Position numbers and translations under genes: made by a program. A stretch of 8,927 nt of DNA from the NCBI GenBank assembly GCA_937892405.1, contig CALAFS010000273.1:1-8927 (forward strand), in the 5' to 3' direction. A model generated the notes under the pieces. The model had not been told where the DNA came from and ran no database searches. It worked only from the letters and a program-made list of their open reading frames with translations. This document shows, in pieces, positions 1 through 4,755 of the stretch (position 1 is the first letter of the stretch; each line of letters begins with the position of its first letter). The stretch comes from an uncultured Clostridia bacterium (GTDB taxonomy: Bacteria > Bacillota > Clostridia > Oscillospirales > CAG-272).

Positions 1-55
1 GCGTCAAAAAGTGGCAGAATTTCGGCTTTCTGCTTCCCTCAATTATACAAAATTT
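1..55. repeat. 55-bp direct repeat, copy 1 (left end of mini-element, cut by window edge)
   Basis: Positions 1-55 are identical to 819-873, giving a repeat period of 818 bp. The repeat includes a small stem (GCAGAA/TTCTGC around a TTTCGGCT loop) and ends with an att half-site, aattatacaaaattt. Because the copy runs off the window edge, the true repeat may be longer. It is far longer than the 17-bp att core shared by the prophage ends. The left flank is therefore best explained as the end of another mini-element copy, which would make this a tandem array. Confidence 0.85.
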
Positions 56-86
56 AATTTTTTGTTTGAAAGCATCAGGAAGAAAA

Positions 87-170
87 GGCGAGAAGGGCGG
101 AGCACTTCCTACAATAGCCGTGTAGCGAAGCGAAACGATAAAAGGGAAGTGCGCACAACTGCCGAACCTT
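87..170 (+). other. About 85-bp segment unique to mini-element, with hairpin 102-152
   Basis: When the mini-element is aligned with the prophage rep-upstream region, about 85 bp here replace the prophage's short terminator-like hairpin (6017-6038). The segment contains an 8-bp inverted repeat, gcacttcc at 102-109 and ggaagtgc at 145-152. No ORF or ribosome site of note lies inside it. Function is unknown. Confidence 0.5.
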
Positions 171-205
171 TTCAACCGCTCGCTTCCATACAAAAAAAGG
201 CAAAG

Positions 206-276
206 ACGGTTATTTTGTACCCGAAGCGAGGACATCACGGAGCGTAGCGACCCGCAAGCGTGAGGGCTTGTAATTG
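206..276 (+). promoter_or_regulatory. Conserved cis block shared with prophage rep-upstream region (candidate origin / Rep-binding DNA)
   Basis: This block is closely similar to the reverse complement of 5919-5989. Similarity stops sharply after 'gtaattg', where the rep reading frame can begin in the prophage. Repeated AGCG words start at 225, 241, 246 and 257; the ones at 225, 246 and 257 are also present in the prophage at roughly helical spacing (0, 21 and 31-32 bp). Conservation without any adjacent rep gene argues for a DNA-level role such as Rep binding or a replication origin. That role is inferred. Confidence 0.55.
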
Positions 277-349
277 AGCCAGAGAGGCATAAACGCTTTG
301 CACGCACGAGAACGGACACACGGACGCCATTACAAAGACAGAGAAGAGA

Positions 350-424
350 AGAGCGCACGCCATGCGAAGCCGTCGGGTGTGGGGGTAATCCCTCCCACCC
401 GTGGCGTCGTGAGGCGTGTGCTCT
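350..424 (+). other. Long imperfect hairpin in mini-element (candidate packaging or origin signal)
   Basis: The 75 nt fold on themselves. The outer arms 350-361 and 413-424 pair over 12 bp with one G-T pair. After an asymmetric-sequence internal loop, the inner arms 369-385 and 390-405 pair with one bulge and a few weak positions, closed by a TAAT loop. Filamentous phages of the Ff group use a long intergenic hairpin as packaging signal, so that is the leading guess. No sequence match to the prophage's own long hairpin (4283-4350) is visible. Confidence 0.5.
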
Positions 425-569
425 CGAAGCACTCTAAAAAGAGAATGGCAGGGAAGAGAGCACTTCCCCGTTTCCCCGTCGCGAGGTGATGTCAAGGGGC
501 ATACCTGCCGGTGGAAAATCCTGACCGAAAACAATCACTCCATACAAGAAGGATTTCAACCGCTCGCCC

Positions 570-596
570 TTGACCTCTCCGAACGACAGATATAAT
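570..596 (+). promoter_or_regulatory. Possible promoter in mini-element with short spacer
   Basis: TTGACC (570-575) and TATAAT (591-596) are separated by only 15 bp, which is short for sigma-A. Transcription would start near 603, right at the hairpin 604-635. Any product would be a structured non-coding RNA, since no gene follows. Confidence 0.3.
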
Positions 597-603
597 TAAG
601 ACG

Positions 604-635
604 CGGGAGCGGTGATCCATGGATTGCCGCTCCCG
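604..635 (+). other. GC-rich hairpin in mini-element
   Basis: CGGGAGCGG (604-612) pairs perfectly with CCGCTCCCG (627-635), and the stem continues inward through the palindrome ATCCATGGAT. There is no T-tract after it, so it is not an ordinary terminator. It lies just before the conserved 27-nt hairpin, the same relative position that the long hairpin 4283-4350 has in the prophage. Confidence 0.6.
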
Positions 636-667
636 ATGTTTGCAATCTATCATTCAACGCATAAAGT

Positions 668-737
668 GTTGCGCTCCCTATAATAAGGCGCAACAAGTAG
701 GAAAAAATCCCACTCCCCTGCATGAAGTATAACACCC
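668..737 (+). promoter_or_regulatory. Conserved intergenic hairpin module (candidate origin or packaging element)
   Basis: The 27-nt sequence 668-694 is exactly the reverse complement of 4251-4277. Its ends GTTGCGC and GCGCAAC pair, with a loop containing CTATAATAAG. A small hairpin with an A-rich loop follows (GTAGGA/TCCCAC near 700-714). Then come a short C-run and gcatgaagtataacaccc (720-737), which is identical to the reverse complement of 4201-4218. The same order occurs in the prophage in phage orientation. Loss of all genes but retention of this module points to an essential cis function; viral or complementary-strand origin is the guess. Confidence 0.6.
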
Positions 738-818
738 ATAACGCAAAAAAAGCCGCGTCTTCCAGCCAACAACTAACTGAAAAAAACGCGTGCAAAAAGC
801 ACGGGCAACCTCCGTTCG

Positions 819-873
819 GCGTCAAAAAGTGGCAGAATTTCGGCTTTCTGCTTCCCTCAATTATACAAAATTT
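819..873. repeat. 55-bp direct repeat, copy 2 (right end of mini-element)
   Basis: This copy is identical to 1-55 and closes the 818-bp unit. Identity ends at 873, inside the attachment site, where prophage sequence begins. A small hairpin, cgtgc-aaaaa-gcacg, lies just upstream at about 789-803. Confidence 0.85.
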
Positions 874-889
874 TGATTTTGTATAATTG
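858..889. other. Palindromic attachment site between mini-element and prophage (attL)
   Basis: Arms 858-871 and 876-889 are perfect 14-bp inverted repeats around a 4-bp centre. The site can also be read as 11-bp arms attatacaaaa and ttttgtataat around a 6-bp centre (860-887), the 28-bp layout of Xer dif sites. The left half belongs to the mini-element and the right half to the prophage. The two are joined tail to tail, which makes the hybrid site palindromic. Host Xer recombinases are the probable agent because no integrase is encoded; the arms do not obviously match the classical Firmicutes dif sequence. Confidence 0.6.
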
Positions 890-1000
890 CTATGTAGGCG
901 GTCGGCGGGCAGGGGTTCTCTTTCCTGCCGTGGGAGCCGTACAAAAACATTTGCCTTTCATATAAGCTAAGCGTATTATATCACAGCGTGGGAGCGTTTG
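875..1000 (-). other. Phage 3'-end non-coding segment between zot and attL
   Basis: About 125 bp with no credible gene. It holds the outward promoter 975-1004 and a weak hairpin with arms ggcagg (908-913) and cctgcc (924-929). A 23-codon frame starting ATGAAAGGC on the minus strand has no ribosome site. In the circular phage genome this segment would be joined to the rep-upstream region. Confidence 0.5.
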
Positions 1001-1004
1001 TCAA
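975..1004 (-). promoter_or_regulatory. Consensus promoter at the end of zot, reading out through att
   Basis: On the minus strand TTGACA (999-1004) and TATAAT (975-980) are separated by 18 bp. The -35 box overlaps the zot stop codon. In the prophage it points out of the element into the mini-element. In the circular phage it would read across attP into rep, giving a leader of roughly 300 nt up to the ATG at 5861. No comparably good promoter is seen between attR and rep. Confidence 0.65.
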
Positions 1005-1879
1005 TGACTTTGTTCGATTTTTTTCGCGGGTTCCGGTTCTGCGGGGTCTTTGCTGGTTGTGTGCTTCTCTTCTTTGCCGTAGGGGGCGATCAGGCACTCA
1101 TTTGTCTTGAGCTTTGCGAACCTCTTCTCTTCCCTGCTCGGCACGCTCTCGTAGCGTCCCGAGTAGCAATAGGTGTCATAGTGGCGAAAGAGTGGCATAA
1201 AGCCGATGACAAGTCGCATATTGTCCTCGGCGTTATTCTCTTCCACGGTCTTGATGTCGTCGGAAAGCGTGGTGTTCCGGGCGCGGACGGTGTAGAAGAT
1301 ATGCGGGAAGATCAACGGGATTCCCCAAGTGCGGAAGTGAAAAAGCGTAATGACGGTGTTCTGACGGCGGCGGATTGTAAGATTTTCGTTTGCGGTTGCC
1401 TGCGTGTTAAAAATCAGATAGCCGCCTTTCGTGTAGTGGCGATAGAAGCGACAGAATTCGTCAAAGTTGCCGTTCTCTTCCCCGCCGCGGGTGTTGACAA
1501 TGGCGGGGTTGTTGTACTGGAACTGGTTCGCAAATACATCGACTTCGTCGAGGAGACAGACCGAGCGCGGGACGATCTTCTTTTGAAGGAGCAAGTGCTC
1601 TTTCGTCAGGCGGATCGCGTACTTACGGAAACCGATCTTCAAGGGGATATTGCAATACAATTCCGGGAGTGGTTCCTTCTTCTTCGGGTGGAAGAGGTTG
1701 CGGACGCGTACCTTGAAACGCTGCTTCCGGTACAGGACTAAAGCGGTTTGCGTTGAGAGAAAGGTCTTCCCTGACCCGAGTCCTCCGGTGAATGAAACGA
1801 GGGTGTCATACTTGATGAAGTACGGGCGCAAGATCAGAAACAGAACGACGGCGACGATCAGGAGAACGAGAAATCCCAT
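1001..1879 (-). CDS. Zot-family (pI-type) filamentous phage assembly ATPase
   Basis: A 292-aa protein that would power export and assembly of the filament at the cytoplasmic membrane. A hydrophobic segment lies at residues 3-18, followed by Walker A GGLGSGKT (32-39) and Walker B VCLLDE (107-112). A region near 152-162 (GGYLIFNTQAT) fits the sensor strand of this P-loop family. A second hydrophobic patch, TWGIPLIFPHIFY, lies further on. The C-terminal tail is charged and probably disordered. In Ff pI and CTX-phi Zot the single membrane segment comes after the ATPase domain, so the N-terminal anchor here is different, as in some Gram-positive inoviruses (inference). Its start overlaps the preceding gene by 22 bp, suggesting coupled translation. 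The family name reflects the cholera 'zonula occludens toxin'; no toxin role is implied. Confidence 0.92.
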   Translation of the reverse strand: MGFLVLLIVAVVLFLILRPYFIKYDTLVSFTGGLGSGKTFLSTQTALVLYRKQRFKVRVRNLFHPKKKEPLPELYCNIPLKIGFRKYAIRLTKEHLLLQKKIVPRSVCLLDEVDVFANQFQYNNPAIVNTRGGEENGNFDEFCRFYRHYTKGGYLIFNTQATANENLTIRRRQNTVITLFHFRTWGIPLIFPHIFYTVRARNTTLSDDIKTVEENNAEDNMRLVIGFMPLFRHYDTYCYSGRYESVPSREEKRFAKLKTNECLIAPYGKEEKHTTSKDPAEPEPAKKIEQSH

Positions 1880-2082
1880 GTGACACCTCCGAGACTGGAA
1901 ATCGCGAGATATGCGACCGTAATCATGAATGTATAATCAAGTATGCGGGTGTTCCAGTGAAACGCCGTGAAGAACGCGCGCAAGATGAAATACGCGAGGG
2001 CGAGCGCAAAGAGGATATAGCACACTTCCGGGAGTGAGACGCCGAGAAGTGCGGTGAAAAATGTCTTGATATGTTCTACCAT
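1858..2082 (-). CDS. Small membrane protein, pVI-like minor coat candidate
   Basis: A 74-aa protein starting MVEHIKTFF, preceded by AAGGAAAGGAC about 7 nt upstream. It has two strongly hydrophobic stretches, about residues 14-38 and 50-66. The frame is open further upstream, but that extension overlaps the previous gene and lacks hydrophobic or family features, so the start at 2082 is preferred. Its place directly before the assembly ATPase corresponds to gene VI in the Ff order III-VI-I. A role as a virion-end minor coat protein is inferred from size, hydrophobicity and position only. Confidence 0.7.
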   Translation of the reverse strand: MVEHIKTFFTALLGVSLPEVCYILFALALAYFILRAFFTAFHWNTRILDYTFMITVAYLAISSLGGVTWDFSFS

Positions 2083-2101
2083 TGTTTGAGTCCTTTCCTT
2101 T

Positions 2102-2533
2102 TTAGCGGCTCCCGAGGGAGCCGCCTTTTCCGAAGTCGCACGGGCAGTCGTCCGCTTCACACTTGCAGTCGTCACAATCTTCGGGGTATGAGCATGTGCA
2201 ATGCGTCTCTTTTTTTAAGAGCTTATAAAGTCTGTTTATAAGACCAGCGAAGAACTGGCGGATTCGCTCTACCATTTTAGAAAGTGCATTGCCGAGATTC
2301 TCCACAAAATTGCTAAAGAAATTAGAAATCGCGTCCGGGAGTCCTAAGACGGTTTTGATTCCGTCTGTCACTGTGTTTTTCACGGAATCAAAAGCACCGC
2401 CAACGGTCTTGACAAGTTGCATTGCATTGTTATATGCCGCCTTAAATGAGAGGGTTTGACCGGGATAAAAGCAGTAGGAATACAGTGCAAGCGCAAAGCA
2501 CAGGATCAGAATAAAAATGACGATCTTTTGCAT
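2102..2533 (-). CDS. Membrane-anchored protein with Cys-rich acidic tail, probable minor coat or assembly protein
   Basis: A 143-aa protein with an excellent ribosome site (AGGAGG, 6 nt before ATG). Residues 3-22 are hydrophobic and could be a signal or anchor. Residues 35-108 are predicted helical and amphipathic, with few charges, ending in a basic stretch (RLYKLLKK). Residues 112-132 hold seven cysteines among many Asp and Glu residues (C112, C114, C120, C123, C125, C130, C132), then a Gly-Ser end. The Cys cluster suggests metal binding or disulphides outside the cell. It sits between the pIII-like and pVI-like genes, so a virion or assembly role is likely. I recognise no family. Confidence 0.75.
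   Translation of the reverse strand: MQKIVIFILILCFALALYSYCFYPGQTLSFKAAYNNAMQLVKTVGGAFDSVKNTVTDGIKTVLGLPDAISNFFSNFVENLGNALSKMVERIRQFFAGLINRLYKLLKKETHCTCSYPEDCDDCKCEADDCPCDFGKGGSLGSR
2105..2124 (-). other. Strong hairpin at the end of the Cys-rich gene
   Basis: Arms GCGGCTCC and GGAGCCGC pair perfectly around a 4-nt loop, directly before the TAA stop of the 143-aa gene and about 20 nt before the next start. On the minus strand it is not followed by a T-run, so it is more likely an mRNA-stabilising or translation-tuning structure than a terminator. Part of the coding sequence (GGSLGSR) lies within it. Confidence 0.5.
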
Positions 2534-2547
2534 GTTTTCCCTCCTAA

Positions 2548-3567
2548 TTACAAGGCGATTTTCACTATAACCATGACGACAAAAACAGCGATCAGGATCG
2601 CCATAATACTACCGAGAGAGACACCGAAAACATCGAGTGTAAAAAACTGATTCAGAACGCCGGAAACAGCCTTATAGATACCGTCGAAGAAGTTGACAAC
2701 CGCATTTGAATTGTTCAGACTGTTTTTGCATGTGTTGTATTCCTTTTGCAAGTCGTCAAAGCTCTTTTGCAATCGGGAATTGCTTCCCTCAAGCTCGCTG
2801 TTCTTCTGAATCAGGTTGCTTTTTTCTTCTTTGATGGTGTCATACTGTTCCTGCAATGCTTTCAGTTCTTTCGCTTTTACTTCAAGTTGTCCTTCCGCGC
2901 TGGCGCGGGCGGACTTTTCGTCTTCGTACTTTTCCTTGAGTTTATCATATTCCGCCATTGAAATCGTAGTACCGGGCGAGGTCGTGCCGAGATCGTAGTG
3001 ATAAGCGACGCAATAAAGCTGATACTTTTCGAGCCCGGTATATTCCGAATACGGGAGGGAGTATTGATTGTAAAAGTCCTCAAGGAACGCATAGCGGAGC
3101 GTGTTATTTAAGAAGACGACGCGGAGACCGTTCTCATAGTACGAGGCAATTTCCTTTTGCGGGAAAAAGAAATTGCCATCGGAAACGACGAAATACTGAT
3201 TGTTCCCTGCGATCTGGTCGACTTCGCAACGAACAACGAGGAATTCAAGGGCGTAAAGCGGCTTGTCCGTGTTGGTGATATAATCGTGATAGTCGAAGCT
3301 ATAACGCAAAGCGCCGTAATCGTCCCAAGAGACAGCACCGATCATTCCTTGCATGTGTTCCTGAATGAGTCCGCCGACGGGCAAAATGTCGTAATCATCG
3401 GTATAGATGGGTTCCGCGAGGTCGTAGCTAAAAGAACCGTAAGCCCCGGCGCTGTTCAGGTCTTCATACTGAAACGCGAACGCCGAGATACCGAGGACGG
3501 AAACGAGAGCCAGGGCGAGGACGAAGAACGCAAGGACGCGATAGCGGGTCTTTTTCTTGTTTTTCAT
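2548..3567 (-). CDS. pIII-like receptor-binding / minor coat protein with coiled coil
   Basis: A 339-aa protein. The start at 3567 was chosen because it follows AGGAAAGGA and opens a classic signal peptide: MKNKKKTRYR, a hydrophobic core at about 11-31, then AFA. The mature N-terminal part (33-195) is rich in aromatic and acidic residues and predicted beta structure. Residues 203-287 are a charged heptad-like coiled coil with many Lys-Glu pairs. Residues 290-312 are amphipathic, and a single membrane segment lies at about 318-337 at the very C-terminus. Secreted adhesin, stalk and C-terminal anchor match the domain plan of filamentous phage pIII, which binds the host receptor and caps the virion. 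The frame is open upstream to 3780, but this overlaps the coat gene and is rejected. Confidence 0.82.
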   Translation of the reverse strand: MKNKKKTRYRVLAFFVLALALVSVLGISAFAFQYEDLNSAGAYGSFSYDLAEPIYTDDYDILPVGGLIQEHMQGMIGAVSWDDYGALRYSFDYHDYITNTDKPLYALEFLVVRCEVDQIAGNNQYFVVSDGNFFFPQKEIASYYENGLRVVFLNNTLRYAFLEDFYNQYSLPYSEYTGLEKYQLYCVAYHYDLGTTSPGTTISMAEYDKLKEKYEDEKSARASAEGQLEVKAKELKALQEQYDTIKEEKSNLIQKNSELEGSNSRLQKSFDDLQKEYNTCKNSLNNSNAVVNFFDGIYKAVSGVLNQFFTLDVFGVSLGSIMAILIAVFVVMVIVKIAL

Positions 3568-3592
3568 GTGATTTTTCCTTTCCTGAAACAGA

Positions 3593-3616
3593 ACGGCGCG
3601 CCCGAAGACGCGCCGT
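3593..3616 (-). terminator. Intercistronic hairpin with UUCG loop after the major coat gene
   Basis: On the minus strand ACGGCGCGTC and GGCGCGCCGT pair for 10 bp around a TTCG loop, followed by TCTGTTTC. It begins 6 nt after the coat gene stop. Filamentous phages commonly place a partial terminator just after gene VIII so that the coat protein is made in excess over pIII. The U-run here is poor, so it is probably an attenuator or an RNA-stabilising end. Confidence 0.65.
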
Positions 3617-3622
3617 ATAAAG

Positions 3623-3847
3623 TCAGCCCGCTTTACGGGTGAACATGCGGATAATGCCGAAGGTGACACCGACCGCACCGACAACGAGACCCCAAATAGC
3701 GAGATTGGAAATGCCGCCGTCTGCATTGACGAAAACCTTGTTGAAGACATCAACGACCGTTCCTGCAACATTGGTTGCAAGTCCGGAAATCGCGTCCGTA
3801 ATGGTTTTAACGATGGAGCCGCCGAGGCTGATTGCTTCGTTTTCCAT
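3623..3847 (-). CDS. Major coat protein (pVIII-like)
   Basis: A 74-aa protein preceded by AAGGAAATAAAC. It has the pVIII layout: an amphipathic N-terminal half starting with acidic residues (MENEA, later TITDAI, VVDVF), one membrane span at about 47-66 (SNLAIWGLVVGAVGVTFGII), and a short basic end with R67, R71 and K72 that would contact the packaged DNA. No cleavable signal peptide is evident, as in phage Pf3. It starts only 2 nt after the preceding gene and is followed by a strong hairpin, consistent with very high expression. The assignment rests on size, topology and position. Confidence 0.85.
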   Translation of the reverse strand: MENEAISLGGSIVKTITDAISGLATNVAGTVVDVFNKVFVNADGGISNLAIWGLVVGAVGVTFGIIRMFTRKAG

Positions 3848-3849
3848 GT

Positions 3850-4101
3850 TTATTTCCTTTCCGAGAGGGACAGTACCTCTTTATACTTGCCGTCCGGTCT
3901 CTTGATGTTATAGTATGTGCCCTTGTGTCCGAGGAGTGCGCACTCTTCGAGTCCGAGGGTGTCGAGGTAACGAGTGGTTACAAAGCCGTTGAAGGTCTGA
4001 AATCCTTCGGTACGGGGTGTGTCTTCCGTGGCGAGGCACGAGAGATAGTAGAGTTTGTCGTTGATCTTCTTATAGCCGACGACCTCAAAAGCTGTTTTCA
4101 T
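3850..4101 (-). CDS. Small beta-rich protein, candidate phage ssDNA-binding protein (gV position)
   Basis: An 83-aa protein with ribosome site AAGGAA 8 nt before ATG. It has no membrane segment or cysteine pattern. Alternating hydrophobic and polar residues predict several beta strands (FEVVGYKKI, KLYYLSCLA, TYYNIKRP, YKEVLSL), with many aromatic and basic residues as in OB-fold ssDNA-binding proteins. Size and position, first in the structural operon and just before the coat gene, match gene V of filamentous phages, which coats the viral strand before packaging. I do not recognise a specific family, so the function is inference. Confidence 0.65.
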   Translation of the reverse strand: MKTAFEVVGYKKINDKLYYLSCLATEDTPRTEGFQTFNGFVTTRYLDTLGLEECALLGHKGTYYNIKRPDGKYKEVLSLSERK

Positions 4102-4133
4102 GGTGGGGGTTCCTTTCCCTGTTTGATGTCTCT

Positions 4134-4161
4134 ATTATACACGCGTATGTGCGGGAATGAA
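4134..4161 (-). promoter_or_regulatory. Possible promoter directly upstream of the structural operon
   Basis: A perfect TATAAT (4134-4139) lies about 35 bp before the first structural gene. The best -35 candidate is weak (TTCATT, 4156-4161, 16-bp spacer). Confidence 0.4.
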
Positions 4162-4200
4162 GGTTTTGGCGAAAAGTTTCCGGAAATTTTTGAAGTGGTG

Positions 4201-4277
4201 GGGTGTTATACTTCATGCGGGGGGGGGGAGATTCCTAAAAAATAGGACATGTTGCGCCTTATTATAGGGAGCGCAAC
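4201..4277 (-). promoter_or_regulatory. Conserved hairpin module of phage intergenic region, with G10 tract
   Basis: Reading in phage sense, a 27-nt hairpin (4251-4277, arms GTTGCGC/GCGCAAC) comes first. A small hairpin follows (TCCTA-TTTTT-TAGGA, 4232-4246). Then come a run of ten C (ten G at 4219-4228 on the plus strand) and gcatgaagtataacaccc (4201-4218). The first and last pieces are identical in the mini-element at 668-694 and 720-737, where the C-run is only four long. This is probably an origin or packaging element. The region also lies in the leader of the structural operon. Confidence 0.6.
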
Positions 4278-4282
4278 GGAAA

Positions 4283-4350
4283 GCCCGGCTCCCTCCCCGT
4301 ACCGGGTACCGCCCATATAGGGGGCACCCGGTACGGGGAGAAAGCCGGGC
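4283..4350 (-). other. Long GC-rich hairpin in phage intergenic region (candidate packaging signal or origin)
   Basis: The outer 8-bp stem GCCCGGCT/AGCCGGGC (4283-4290 with 4343-4350) is followed by a 2x2 internal loop and an inner 15-bp perfect stem (4293-4307 with 4326-4340). The 18-nt loop has a further CCC/GGG pairing. This is the strongest secondary structure in the element. Ff packaging signals and origins are intergenic hairpins of this kind. A short frame crossing it (4206-4409) is not credible. Confidence 0.65.
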
Positions 4351-4407
4351 AAATAGTAACTTGTAGGCGGGGTGCGTTGTACGGGGGTTCCGCTCTCTCG
4401 GTCTCTC

Positions 4408-4436
4408 ATTGTACCCCACCGCTCCGAAAAAGTAAA
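4408..4436 (-). promoter_or_regulatory. Candidate minus-strand promoter toward structural genes
   Basis: TTTACT (4431-4436) and TACAAT (4408-4413) are separated by 17 bp. Its transcript would include the long hairpin and the conserved module before the first structural gene at 4101. Confidence 0.4.
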
Positions 4437-4450
4437 GGGGTTCCGGTCGT

Positions 4451-4480
4451 ATTTTTCGCGGGGCGTGAGACGCGAAAAAT
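4451..4480. repeat. 10-bp inverted repeat between the promoters
   Basis: Atttttcgcg (4451-4460) and cgcgaaaaat (4471-4480) pair perfectly around a 10-nt loop. The 3' arm ends in A, not T, on both strands, so it is not a canonical terminator. It may be a protein-binding operator or a DNA structure. Confidence 0.45.
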
Positions 4481-4501
4481 CTCCACCGCGCGTCGCGCCC
4501 C

Positions 4502-4530
4502 TTGACTATTTCGTCACGGCAGAGTATAAT
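4502..4530 (+). promoter_or_regulatory. Consensus promoter for the 39-aa ORF
   Basis: TTGACT (4502-4507) and TATAAT (4525-4530) have a 17-bp spacer. It directs transcription opposite to the rest of the phage, 35 bp before the start codon at 4565. Confidence 0.75.
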
Positions 4531-4564
4531 ACAAACACCGAAAGAACGGAGGGAGGTGAAGAGA

Positions 4565-4684
4565 ATGTACGCGCTGATTCGGGTTTTGCTCCAGTACATA
4601 GCGAACGAGCAAAAGAAAAAGCACACCGCAGAGGAGATTTTGCAAGCTCTCTGCGATATGCTTCGCGCAGGGCTCGGTCGTTGA
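4565..4684 (+). CDS. Unrecognised 39-aa phage protein on the opposite strand
   Basis: This small ORF starts MYALIRVLLQYI and ends DMLRAGLGR. It is supported by a near-consensus promoter 35 bp upstream and by GGAGGTG 6 nt before the ATG. The N-terminal third is hydrophobic and the rest is basic and helical (NEQKKKHTAEEILQAL). It is the only plus-strand gene of the prophage and converges on the end of the rep operon. In CTX-phi a gene opposing rep encodes the repressor RstR, but this peptide is far smaller and has no clear helix-turn-helix. A regulatory role, or a membrane-active peptide, is possible but unproven. A minus-strand promoter facing it (4727-4755) would produce antisense RNA to the whole gene. 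Confidence 0.65.
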   Translation: MYALIRVLLQYIANEQKKKHTAEEILQALCDMLRAGLGR

Positions 4685-4691
4685 CCGGGCG

Positions 4692-4719
4692 AAGGGCAGA
4701 GGTAGCCGCCTCTGCTCTT
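4692..4719 (+). terminator. Hairpin after the 39-aa ORF (probable terminator)
   Basis: AAGGGCAGAGG (4692-4702) pairs with CCTCTGCTCTT (4709-4719), with one G-T pair and a 6-nt loop, followed by a pyrimidine-rich CTCT. It lies 8 nt after the stop codon. On the minus strand it is the expected 5' end of the transcript from the 4727-4755 promoter. Confidence 0.5.
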
Positions 4720-4726
4720 CTCTACT

Positions 4727-4755
4727 ATTATACTTCAAAAATTTTCGTTTGTCAA
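4727..4755 (-). promoter_or_regulatory. Consensus minus-strand promoter inside the end of the 69-aa gene
   Basis: On the minus strand TTGACA (4750-4755) and TATAAT (4727-4732) have a perfect 17-bp spacer. Transcription would begin near 4720 and run antisense through the 39-aa gene, then on toward the intergenic hairpins and the structural operon. It is the strongest-looking promoter for the structural genes. Confidence 0.7.

Larger units (their letters stand above)
41..873 (+). mobile_element. Non-coding mini-element / candidate inovirus satellite (about 0.8 kb)
   Basis: This stretch has no credible gene but shares several blocks with the adjacent prophage, in inverted orientation. Positions 41-86 match the reverse complement of the prophage end near 6036-6079. 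Positions 171-198 and 206-276 match the reverse complement of 5994-6019 and 5919-5989, the rep-upstream region. Positions 668-694 match 4251-4277 exactly, and 720-737 match 4201-4218 exactly. The rep gene and all structural genes are missing. The layout (att, rep-upstream control DNA, hairpins, intergenic hairpin module, att) is what a miniphage or satellite relying on a helper phage would keep; the role is inferred. Open frames here (for example 235-534 minus and 556-825 minus) lack ribosome sites and recognisable domains. An alternative is a decayed relic of an internally deleted phage. Confidence 0.7.

Noticed and set aside
235..825. Minus-strand frames of 89 and 99 codons in the mini-element
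   Set aside because: No ribosome sites or recognisable domains; they run across conserved hairpins and the cis module, which better explain the sequence.
998..1741. Long plus-strand frame of 247 codons
   Set aside because: It is antisense to zot, has no ribosome site, and zot shows clear Walker motifs on the other strand.
1001..1879. Zot as a toxin gene
   Set aside because: The protein is the phage assembly ATPase; the toxin-like C-terminal peptide of cholera Zot is not evident.
3157..3642. 161-codon plus-strand frame
   Set aside because: Antisense to the pIII-like gene, without promoter or ribosome site.
4451..4480. 10-bp inverted repeat as a terminator
   Set aside because: The 3' arm carries A rather than T on both strands, so it does not fit an intrinsic terminator.
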